From: Nemertoderma westbladi
Taxonomy: Eukaryota; Xenacoelomorpha; Nemertodermatida; Nemertodermatidae
DNA length: 41,725 nucleotides
Direction of reading: 5' to 3'
NCBI GenBank assembly: GCA_032718475.1
Contig: JAUCBJ010001504.1
Span: forward strand, 1 to 41,725
This document shows positions 1-9,200 of the stretch, in pieces. Every line of letters starts with the position of its first letter. Within the stretch, counting starts at the first letter, position 1. A program made the position numbers and the translations under genes. Under the pieces are notes generated by a model that was not told the origin of the DNA, searched no databases, and saw nothing but the letters and a program-made list of their open reading frames with translations.

Positions 1-346
1 AAAAAAAACAAAGCAACAGATATTAATACAAAATTATACACGAAATACATTTACTAAATATAAGTAAAATATTGTAATTGTGATATAAGATACATTATAT
101 GGTTCGAGGGAGAGGATACCTACCAGGCATATAGCACTTATGGTGGTCCATAATTAGTTTTAATGTGAAAAAAAGAATATTGAAATTGAAATTAAAATTA
201 AAATTACACAAGGAATGTTGAAGAAAATTAAAAAGAACATTAAATTTAAAATAATTGGTTCAAAGTAAGAGAAAATATCCAGTTTGACCATTGGAAAAAA
301 TAGAAAAAAAAAAAAAAAAAACAATACTAACGAAATTAAATACATT

Positions 347-2818
347 TTACTGAAAAAACCATGGATTACCCTGGTCTCTTGAAAAAGAGCAATATTTAAG
401 TAGGTTAACCCCTGACAAACCCCGTGTAAAAATGGTTAGGTTTACAGCATCAACAAGATCTCCAGGTAACTCGTTCCAAATAGGAACAACTCTGTGCTTA
501 AACGAGTTTTTACACATATTGAGTCTGCACCTAGGTACAAATAATTTACGAGAATGCCCTCGAAGACCACTACGCGGTTGTCTTGTAAAATATTTATCTA
601 CATCTAGATCAACTAGGTTTCTGTCAATACTGTAGGTTAACTTTAAATCAAATATGATACGACGTAGTTCCAGCGGTTGTAAGAACAGAAAATCTAAACG
701 GTTTGTATAACAAGTATAGGGAATATTGCACCTTGCATATAAGCGCCTAGTAAAGTAATGCTGTACGCTCTCGACAAGATTGATACTGCTTTTTTTATAT
801 GGAGACCATACTGAAGTACAATACTCAAGTAATGGGCGGACCATACTTTTGTATGCCATAAGGAGAGCTTTAATGTTTTTCGTTTGAATACACCGAAACA
901 GAATGTTGACAATTTTACATGCTTTGGCTACTTGGTCGCTGCAGTACCGATCGAATGAGAGATCTGACATTACTGTTAAGCCTAAATCTTTACAAAATAA
1001 ACTTTCACTGAGGACGCTATCATTTAAGTAGTACACATGTTTGCAATTGTTTTTACCCACATAAACTACAGTACATTTGTGTGCTGCAATCGACAGCTGC
1101 CATGTACTGGCCCATGTCTCCAGTTTATTAAGTGCATTGGATAGCAAATGGCACTGCGAACTGTCAGCATACATTTTAACATCATCAGCGAAAAGTTTGA
1201 CAGTTATTGGCAAGAGCTGTTCAGGTAGGTCGTTTATGAACATTAGGAACAAAAGTGGTCCCAGCACACTCCCTTGTATTGTACCGGAGGTAACTGGTGC
1301 AAAATCTGAGCAATATTTACCGACAACAACACGCTGTGTCCTATTTGACAGAAGGGCTGAAAGCCACAATAACAAGTCATCAGCTATGCCATAAGCTCTC
1401 AGTTTAATTAATAATTTGCTGTGCACAACGGAATCAAAGGCTTTGGCGAAATCGATATAAATTATATCGATATTTTGCCTATTATCAACCATATTATACC
1501 AATCTGTAACACACTCCAATAATTGTGTATTTGTAGACCTACGGCACAAGAAACCATGTTGTGCCTTATTGATCAATTTATTCAATAGCAAATAGGATAA
1601 TAAATCATTTTTGACACACATTTCCATAATTTTGCATGCGATGCAAGTTAATGATATTGGTCTATAGTTAAAGGGGTCGCAGGGATCACCCTTTTTAAAG
1701 ATAGGAATAATGGTAGCAGTAAGCCAAATAGATGGAAGTGTGTGTGTCTCAAAAGAGAGTTTAAATATAACAGATAATGGTTTAGCCAAGCACACTGATA
1801 AACGATGAAATAAAATACTCGGTAGGTTGTCAGGGGTCCCACTTTTCTTATTGGGCAACTTATTCAAAAAAGTTAACACATTTACCGGGCTAAAATTAAT
1901 AGTCGACAAATTAATACTACTATGCACTTTACTGGGTATATTGATGCTTACATTGTTATCAACTGTAAAATTTTGGGTTAGCACCTCGTTAAATATACGG
2001 GCCTTTGTCGCATCATCCACTACCGTATCACCTTTGAATTTTAAAGGGCCAATACCCAAGGTGGATTTTCTCTTTGAATTTATATATTTATAAATTAAAG
2101 CAGGGTTACCCGAGTTTAGGATTTCAGTCTCTTTGATGCAGGTAGCGCGGTGAGCTGCAGAGGCTGCAGCCTTTGCCACACGATAATATTCTTGTCGCCC
2201 ATTCTCTCTATGTCGTTTCCTCCACAGTAATTTCTTCGCCCTCTGAAGGCGTCTAACAAAAAGCGGGTAATACTTTTTGCGTTGTTTAAAAGGTTTGAAA
2301 GGGACAAATTTGTCTATGCCTTCCTTAAGTACTGAGGAAAAAGTCTCATAAAAATCGTCTACCGTAACACAACTTTCATACCTGGTAATAATATTACTAT
2401 TCTTAATGTAAGCACTGAAAGCAGTATAGTCGCCATTTTTAAAATCATAAAAACCTGTATACGAGGTTGAATTATCATTAATATGAAGGGATGGTGCTAA
2501 AATATTAAAACTAACACTGTCATGGTCACTGGTTGAGAAGGGTACGTTAGTATTAACACTAGAAACAAACTGATTATCCGATGTGAACACTAAATCCAGC
2601 ACATTTGGGCCCCTAGTTGGTTTAAATTGCAATTGAGTTAAGCTATTATGCAAGATAAAAGTGGCAAACTGGTTGTAGCAAGCATTGTCTGGATACACAA
2701 ATTCAGACCAATTAAAAAGTGGATAATTAAAATCCCCAATTAAAACACAAGGGAGTGATGTATTGCACAAAAAAGCCAGCGATTCCAATAAAATCGCTGT
2801 GTTATCAACTATACGTCC
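347..2818 (-). CDS. LINE ORF2, distal endonuclease plus reverse transcriptase (frameshifted from its N-terminus)
   Basis: The frame is open for more than 800 codons, to a stop just after WFFQ at 347. It begins in the second half of an endonuclease domain (GDFNYP, then SDHD) and runs into a reverse transcriptase. RT landmarks are visible: YRPISLT, QHGF, IDFAKAFDS, GTIQGSVLGPLLFL and the catalytic FADD in KLFADDVKMYAD. The C-terminal part (RPLLEYCTSVWSP, WNELP) is typical of the CR1/L2/Jockey branch. The real ORF2 N-terminus lies in another frame at 2809-3196. Sequence before residue 1 of the published-style start (GRIVDNTAILLE) is also open, showing that the break is a small indel and not a true start. 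Confidence 0.85.
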   Translation of the reverse strand, partial: GRIVDNTAILLESLAFLCNTSLPCVLIGDFNYPLFNWSEFVYPDNACYNQFATFILHNSLTQLQFKPTRGPNVLDLVFTSDNQFVSSVNTNVPFSTSDHDSVSFNILAPSLHINDNSTSYTGFYDFKNGDYTAFSAYIKNSNIITRYESCVTVDDFYETFSSVLKEGIDKFVPFKPFKQRKKYYPLFVRRLQRAKKLLWRKRHRENGRQEYYRVAKAAASAAHRATCIKETEILNSGNPALIYKYINSKRKSTLGIGPLKFKGDTVVDDATKARIFNEVLTQNFTVDNNVSINIPSKVHSSINLSTINFSPVNVLTFLNKLPNKKSGTPDNLPSILFHRLSVCLAKPLSVIFKLSFETHTLPSIWLTATIIPIFKKGDPCDPFNYRPISLTCIACKIMEMCVKNDLLSYLLLNKLINKAQHGFLCRRSTNTQLLECVTDWYNMVDNRQNIDIIYIDFAKAFDSVVHSKLLIKLRAYGIADDLLLWLSALLSNRTQRVVVGKYCSDFAPVTSGTIQGSVLGPLLFLMFINDLPEQLLPITVKLFADDVKMYADSSQCHLLSNALNKLETWASTWQLSIAAHKCTVVYVGKNNCKHVYYLNDSVLSESLFCKDLGLTVMSDLSFDRYCSDQVAKACKIVNILFRCIQTKNIKALLMAYKSMVRPLLEYCTSVWSPYKKSSINLVESVQHYFTRRLYARCNIPYTCYTNRLDFLFLQPLELRRIIFDLKLTYSIDRNLVDLDVDKYFTRQPRSGLRGHSRKLFVPRCRLNMCKNSFKHRVVPIWNELPGDLVDAVNLTIFTRGLSGVNLLKYCSFSRDQGNPWFFQ

Positions 2819-3196
2819 GGTCTGGGAGGTGGTCTATAGCCACATATGATTCTAGATTTATTAGAACCTAATAAGTCAATTCCTATTACCTCAGCATCAC
2901 TAAGATGGTTTGGTAAAGTCACTCTACAGCATTTAATGCTTTTTTTTAAAAGGATAGCTACCCCACCGCCCAGATCCAGATGGAATCTATCGTGTCTCAT
3001 AGATGCATAATCAGTACCACCCACTAGCATAGCATCAGTTATAGTTTCATTTGCCCAAGTTTCGGTTAAGGCTATAATATCATATTTGTTATTGTTTAAC
3101 AAGACTTGAAGTTCGGAAAGTTTCATTTTTATTGATTGCACATTTGCACTATAACAGTTTAGAAAAGGTCCACTATTTACGGCGTCCTCTCCCTGA
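2809..3196 (-). pseudogene. LINE ORF2 N-terminal endonuclease part, cut off by frameshift
   Basis: Minus-strand frame reading NCYSANVQSIKMKLSELQ, then IIALTETWAN, then GGGVAILLKKS and ICGYRPP. This is the N-terminal half of an AP-type LINE endonuclease; the E in TETW is the expected metal-binding residue. The frame stops at 2809. The continuation of the domain sits in the neighbouring frame (TSQTGRIVDN), so one base was gained or lost in the C-rich stretch near 2820-2830. It starts almost immediately downstream of the ORF1 stop at 3198, the usual ORF1/ORF2 spacing. Confidence 0.8.
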
Positions 3197-3197
3197 A

Positions 3198-4400
3198 CTA
3201 GTTTTCCTGGTCCAGGGGACGGTTTCTCCGAATAGCCTGGTGGGAGCGGGGACCGCTATCTGATCGAGAGGAGTTCTGAGTCGTCCTAGAGCGATCTGCA
3301 TCTACTTCAACAAAACTCCATCGACGGTCTCGTTTCCATTTGCCGTCACTGTGTTTTGTATACCGCCAGACTTCGCCATCCGGTTTTAGACTATAGCTTT
3401 CAGTAGCATCACCGATTTCATCATGATGGGCTTTCTTATTTAGTTTCTGTACCGAGATTCTGGTGTTGCGGAGGGATAGCCTTTGTATTTGAGATAAACT
3501 CTGACGTACTCGAATTTCCCGACAGACTGCTGGACCATCAGTGGCATCGCGTGCTGCGGTTGTTAACGAGCGGAAGTCACGTGCTTCGTATTCCGACTTA
3601 AAGGATACTTTTAGTAGTCGTTTACGGTCCACGTGTCGTCGACCAAGACGCACTACGTCCGCGACGGAAGCCGGGTCGACACCAATGGCTCCGCATATCT
3701 CAGCCACCGCTGCTTTATCAGCCCCACCTTGTTGAGATTCTATAAGGTTACTTACAATAACCTCCTTCTTTAACAGTTCGTTTTCCATGGCTTCCTTTAC
3801 CGAAGATTCCACAACTTCTGCAAGAGGAGCATTGTAGAGTTTCGAGGAGCGTAGCATCTTCCTTTTCTTTGCCTTTTCTTTGCGAGCGAGTTTCTTTCGC
3901 TCTAGATACGAGTTAGCGAATTCTACATTGTCCTCCAGTCCTATGTTATCGTCATCAGAGGTGTCAGGAGTTTCGGAGTCAGAGGAATATATATTACTTT
4001 TCATATTGGATTTTAATTCCCGCAATTCGTCTGACACAGATTCAATCATCACAGTTTGCTGTAGAACCAGCTCCTTCAGGGACTCCCAGCGTTGGTTCTC
4101 TTGTTCTGAGAGAGGTGCAGGAGTTACTGGGACCGGTACTGCATGTGGAATGCTGGTACATTTGGAGCAAAACCACGTGACCTGATTACTCTCGTTGTAT
4201 TTGCCGAAGATTTCCTGCAAGAGGTTATACGCCCTCGTTGATATATCCTCGCACTGAGTGTGGTACCAGCGAAGACACCTATCGCATGTGATGCCATTCT
4301 CTTCGTCCTGTACCGTTAGATCGCAGACGCCGCACTCCCCTGAGCTAACCCGTGGCAACGTGCCGGGTTTCTCCAGTAAGTTCAACGGGGTGCCATTGGT
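3198..4400 (-). CDS. LINE ORF1, PHD-finger nucleic-acid-binding protein
   Basis: Near the N-terminus is a C4HC3 PHD-like zinc finger: CGVC, then CDRC, WYHTQC and WFCSKC. This is followed by a coiled-coil-prone segment (residues about 120-160), an acidic patch (SDSETPDTSDDDN), a basic patch (RKKLARKEKAKKRKMLRSSK) and a C-terminal region with VIVSNLIES and SVADVVRLGRR, which resembles the RRM-like part of LINE ORF1 proteins. ORF1 proteins of CR1-group LINEs often carry PHD fingers and bind the element RNA. The open frame does not stop at the natural 5' end but continues upstream into RT-like sequence (see 4400-4605), so the true ORF1 start is uncertain. Confidence 0.75.
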   Translation of the reverse strand, partial: TNGTPLNLLEKPGTLPRVSSGECGVCDLTVQDEENGITCDRCLRWYHTQCEDISTRAYNLLQEIFGKYNESNQVTWFCSKCTSIPHAVPVPVTPAPLSEQENQRWESLKELVLQQTVMIESVSDELRELKSNMKSNIYSSDSETPDTSDDDNIGLEDNVEFANSYLERKKLARKEKAKKRKMLRSSKLYNAPLAEVVESSVKEAMENELLKKEVIVSNLIESQQGGADKAAVAEICGAIGVDPASVADVVRLGRRHVDRKRLLKVSFKSEYEARDFRSLTTAARDATDGPAVCREIRVRQSLSQIQRLSLRNTRISVQKLNKKAHHDEIGDATESYSLKPDGEVWRYTKHSDGKWKRDRRWSFVEVDADRSRTTQNSSRSDSGPRSHQAIRRNRPLDQEN

Positions 4401-4605
4401 AACTTCATCATACATTACATTTAAAATTTGGTATCGATAAAGAGATTCAAGAGGCAAAATATGAAGTTCCTTATAGATGGGTCCAGAGGATGCCGTGCGT
4501 GTATTGAATGTGATTGCTCGGAGTAACTTATTAATTTTTATTCTTATTGGTTTTAAAATTGTTTGACATGCACTACCCCAGGTGATTAATCCATATGAAA
4601 TATAT
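4400..4605 (-). mobile_element. RT C-terminal fragment of a different LINE, fused in frame to ORF1
   Basis: Upstream of the PHD finger, the same minus-strand frame reads SYGLITWGSACQTIL, then IRIKINKLLRAITF, then PIYKELHILPLESLYRYQ and VMYDE. This is the C-terminal 'thumb-side' region of a LINE RT, not an ORF1 start. It matches, motif by motif, the plus-strand fragment at 31210-31440 (VTYGLVLWGS, IRIKINKIVRAITF, LPLYRKLDILPIQALYKLQ, KFMYD). The frame is bounded upstream by a stop at about 4606. Most likely the PHD LINE inserted into an older LINE copy. Confidence 0.75.
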
Positions 4606-4619
4606 GGATCTTACTTTAA

Positions 4620-5500
4620 ACTTACAGTACACAGGTACAGCAGTACAGCGGTAATTTAATACGTCTAATAAATTATTTAAGTATTTCAGCTAATTTCCAA
4701 ATGTACACATGCTGACATGTCAGCTCAGCATGTACCGGTCTGCCGGTCCGGTAACCGTAACGGTACCCCAGTCCAGCAGTCCAGTCAGCCAGTACGGTAT
4801 CCCTAGTCCCTACTGCCCTAGGCGCTAGGCATAATCCAGTAATCACTTACAGACATAAAATGTTTTTAAATAAGTCTTCGAGTTACTTACATCGATAAAA
4901 ATAACAAAATCTACTGTAGGCCTATGTCGTATGTTTCTTTCATCGGCACTAGGCTGCTAGGCCTATTGTTCTTTACTTGATTAGGCCTATTTAAATCACA
5001 ATTTAATAGGCCTACTTTATTTTTATTTTCCTGCTTTCTGTTTGTTTATATTAGATCTATCCGTCAGTCTGTAGGCCTACACTATGGATTTTGAATTTAC
5101 CATATGTGATAGGCCTATAGCAGTATAGGCCTACTGTATTTTTTATTTTTAATTAGATGCATTATTGGTAACTTTCTGTCAGAGTATTCCGTTCGGTGTT
5201 GTTTTTAATTTCTTTTTTCTCCGATGACAATTTTAATTAATTTTATAATATTTCACTGTGTTTAATACTGTAATACAGTAATAATAATAATCAATAATAC
5301 TGCGTGCTGCCCTAGGCAGCTAGACTAATACTGTACGGTAGGCCTAATACTGTAATAGGGCCTACTGTAATACACAGACAGACAGATAGGCTTCCTACAG
5401 ATATTACCTCTCGCTACCAACAGACCTAATAATTCTTGTTTGCTCCTCCTTCAGTTAGTCAGTCTGTCTCCGGTCACCAAGAACAGAATAAGCTGTAACA
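4620..5500 (+). promoter_or_regulatory. 5' flank and presumed promoter/5' UTR of NAA15
   Basis: There is no coding sequence here. A GC-richer block rich in CCGGT/CAGT words (4720-4830) is followed by an A/T-rich block carrying about nine copies of the palindrome TAGGCCTA or close variants between about 4917 and 5372. The start codon at 5501 has A at -3 (ACAATGTC). I see no clear TATA box, and the transcription start cannot be placed. Confidence 0.4.
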
Positions 5501-6255
5501 ATGTCGAGCTCTACAACTCTTCCGACTAAAGAAAACAACCTATTTAAACGAATTCTAAAATCATACGAACATAAACAATACCGAACTGGATTGAAATTCG
5601 CCAAACAAATCCTTAGTAACTCCAAGTTTGCTGAACATGGCGAAACGCTAGCGATGAAAGGTCTTCTGCATAATTACCTCGGACAAAAAGAAGATGCTTA
5701 CGAGTTAGTAAGGCGCGGTCTTAAGAACGACCTTCGTAGTCATGTGTGTTGGCATGTTTACGGTTTGTTACAACGTTCAGACCGAAAATACGATGGCGCA
5801 ATAAAGGCGTACCACAACGCATTGAAGTGGGATCCGGACAACGTGCAAATAATGCGGGATTTATCGCTTCTGCAGTTGCAAATGCGGGACAACGAGGGTT
5901 ATTGCAAAACTCGCGGGCGTCTTTTCAAGTTGCGGCCTAATAATCGTATTAATTGGATGGGTTATATAGTGGCGTTGAACCTAGTAGGTCGTTACAAGCA
6001 GGCACTAGCTATGCTTGAACAGTTCCGTAAGTTACAGTTTGTGGACACGGAATATGAGGCGTCGGAGGTGCTTCTGTACCAGGCCCAACTCATGGACGAA
6101 GCAGGGAGACCTACGGATAAGGTATTGGCCTTCCTGTCGGAGAACCAGGAAAGGATTCTAGATAAACTTAGTTTTTTGGAGTTCCAAGGTCGGTTGTTGG
6201 TAGCGGATGGCTCGTACCAGCGAGCGGCTGAGGTCTACAATCAGCTAATAGACAG
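5501..6255 (+). CDS. NAA15: NAA15 exon 1 (residues 1-251)
   Basis: Starts at the ATG of [17 protein letters not shown], which aligns with the family N-terminus (KENALFKRILR in vertebrates). It contains the first TPR-like helical pairs, including [19 protein letters not shown] and [16 protein letters not shown]. The exon ends inside an Arg codon (GAC AG) at the strong donor gtaagt (6256). Confidence 0.95.
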
Positions 6256-9200
6256 GTAAGTTTATTATTAATTGAGCAGACTTACAATTTTCACAAACCT
6301 GCATATTAAACAGACTGTCTGATATACTATTTAAATAATAAACATCTTGAATGAATGATGAAATCATTTTATACATCTTATCTCTAAAACTAAACTAATC
6401 ATTATACTAATTATATTCAAAAAAAATAATAGTTAAGCCAATAGACTGATAGAGGGTGCAGGTTTGCAGTAGTACACACACACAGTGCTAAAAGTATTTC
6501 TAAATGGACACTATTTTTAATGCTTCACTGCTTGTTTTAGCGAAATAGACACATTGAAACACCCGGCTTGACCAAACAGCAGTTCTGGTAGTAACCGATG
6601 TTAGTTAACCCTGTAAATACTAGAAAGCCAGCAAGCTGGCTGGAAGGAGCCCGGGGGAAGAATCCTAGCCAAACTATTACAAATGAACTATGTCAGTCAG
6701 CTGTAGGCCTAGTAAGTAGGCCTAAACTAAACAATTGTCCAAACTGTAAGGTTATAAAAAATTAAACTTTGCTACCACTAACAAAAATATAATATGAAGC
6801 AAATAATTTCATTATCAAGCACGTTTATACAAGATTTAAGATTACCGAATATTTATGAAAAAATGCCCATCATGCACAACCAGGACTCCGAGCGAGTGAT
6901 GACCCTGAACCCACCATAGAACCCCCCTATATTATAAATGCAGACTCCATTTCCATACGAATATTAAAACACCGGCTTCTAAGGCAATCAACCAATGCTG
7001 CATTATAGAACAAAACTAACAACAGAAAGGGGTAGCTATAGTTACTAAAACTAAAACACAAATAAAGCGCAAATATCCTAGCTGTTCCACATTAGTGTCA
7101 GTAGTTCTAGTAAGATAATAATAGTGATAACAGTTTCATTCAATTTTTTGAATTAATACAAATTATATAATATATTATAGAGCAAATGTATAAACAAAAA
7201 CTCAACTAATATTATGAAAATTGAAGGTCTAAGCTTTAGGAGGGTACAACTAAGATTTGTATGTACATAACTAATTACCTTAAATGTTAGTGGTAAAGAT
7301 AAAATTGTTGCGATTGCATCATATGTTAAAAAATTAATACTACTACTATAATCGGCCAGCTGCATTGCAGCTGCACATAGATGTGATATGTCTTGAATAC
7401 CCGCTGCGCTAATGGAAAGCTTATCTAAACAATATGAAACAAAATAATACATTATCAAAGACAAATTAAATTTTAGCATCACAACAACTATATCCAAGAA
7501 ATTTAACAAAACCGCAAATCAGTCAAAGTGAAAAGGGGGGACAGTTCCCCGCCTTCAACTCACCTTTTAATCAGCACCCCGTCTCAAAAGCAAAGCCGCA
7601 CCCAGACCCAGTCAAGCAGATTAACCTATGGAGAGGAGATAGATAGGAGATATAGAGAGGAGATCTTTTAAATTTGCGTGATTAGAGTTTTATGCTCGCA
7701 CCACTATTGAGTTTTATAATATTTGTAAGAAAAGTTAAAACTTATCTTATGCCAATGTAGTAATGGTATTAAAATATAATTAAATTAATAAAAATAAGAA
7801 TATTATTTTTAAGAACATTCTACATATATCCTATACAAAATAATCAGCCCAAGGATTCGTGGAATAATAATATAATCCTACTGCAGTTGTATATTTTATT
7901 ATGTTTATTGACAACTCAACTATTTTCTGTCTATACCAGAGAGCTGATAAGGAAGTGTAGACTCAGCCAGCATCGGTGCTCCTACAAGGCAAAGGTAGGC
8001 AGGAGGGGTGTAGTCAAAGTCAAGAAATCCGAGAGAAATCAGACAGCCCTGCACTCCACCGTTCCTACTCCAAAGCTAGCTGCTGCAGCTCAGACAGGAG
8101 TTGTTATTTTACCATTGCTTTTAATTTCGCGACAAAATAATTTCAAAAAACTAAATATATCGAATACCACACTTAGAATCGATCTGATATTTTGTAACGC
8201 GATTATGAACCACCAAAGCAATGTACTTGCAAAATTTCATCAAAATCGCCAGGCAGGAAGTGCCTGAACCAAGATAATTATCAGTCAGTCAGTCAGTCAG
8301 TGTTATATATCCTGAGATTTTTACAGTAAATATCCCGCTGTCGAGCGGGCTCCTAATTATAATACAACATATTGCGCAGGTGGTTTTGTGACTGAATCAA
8401 GAAGGAAGAACAAGAAACCACAAATCGTGATTGAGTATAGAATAATGGTAGTTTCTTTAACAGTTCTTCTTGTTAACAGTTATTTTAAGTATTTTACCTA
8501 AAAATATAATCTACTCACTGGTAGTTACTATTTTTTATGTAATTTTGTATAAAATTATATTATTATTAATATCCCCAGGAACCCAGAGAATTCAATCTAC
8601 TACCAGGGACTTATAACATCTTTGCGACTCACCTCCCCGGAGGAGAAACTCGCGTTGTTTGCGGAGAAACATTCCCGGTACCCGCGGGCTGAAGCGCCGC
8701 AACGCTTACCCCTCGATATCGCCCAGGGCGAGACGTTCAGAACCATCGCGAAACTCCATCTGAAAGAGCGATTAAGGAAAGGAGTTCCTCCCCTCTTCCT
8801 AAACCTAAAATCGTTATACGAAGACGCGGAAAAACTCGAAATATTAGAGTCGATAATTTTGGATTTTTATAAGAATTTGTGTTCGTCGCGTAAATTCGAG
8901 CAATCGGATGATAAACTCGAGCCTCCCACCTCGTTGCTGTGGACTCTGTACTTCCTCAGTCAGCATTTCGACTACCGCGGCAAGATGGACCGGGCCGTCG
9001 GCTTTATCAACGACGCTTTGGAACACACCCCCACGCTCATCGAGTTGTTGATGTGCAAGGCGGATGTCCTGAACCATTGCGGGGATCCCCGCGGCAGCGT
9101 GCGCTGTCTGGAGGAGGCCCAGGCTCTGGACACCGCAGATAGGTCAGTGTTTATCTGGTTCATTATAATTCCTCTCTCAGAGCTGAGAGAGTTCTCGTAC

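Larger units (their letters stand above)
1..4400 (-). mobile_element. CR1/L2-like non-LTR retrotransposon (LINE), near full length
   Basis: Read on the minus strand, this has the two-ORF layout of a CR1-group LINE: ORF1 with a PHD-type zinc finger, ORF2 with an apurinic-type endonuclease and reverse transcriptase, then an A/T-rich 3' UTR (346 to the window edge). The 3' UTR contains an 18-19 base homopolymer around 304-322 (T on the element strand). The 3' terminus and any target-site duplication lie at or beyond position 1. ORF2 is broken by one frameshift near 2820-2830, so the copy is inactive, though otherwise well kept, which suggests a fairly recent insertion. The 5' boundary near 4400 is estimated from where ORF1-like sequence gives way to RT-like sequence of another element. 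Confidence 0.85.
6256..8578 (+). other. NAA15 intron 1 (no gene; repeat remnants)
   Basis: A 2.3-kb phase-2 intron with donor gtaagt and acceptor atccccag. It contains two TAGGCCTA copies (about 6703-6725), a remnant of the RTE-B family (about 7345-7430), a CAGT-repeat tail (8281-8301) and a small GC hairpin (CCCGCT/AGCGGG, about 8335-8351). Open frames inside it, such as 7887-8267, show no family resemblance. Confidence 0.85.

Noticed and set aside
7887-8267. 126-codon frame in intron 1
   Set aside because: No family resemblance, and its 3' half lies in a CAGT-tailed repeat.
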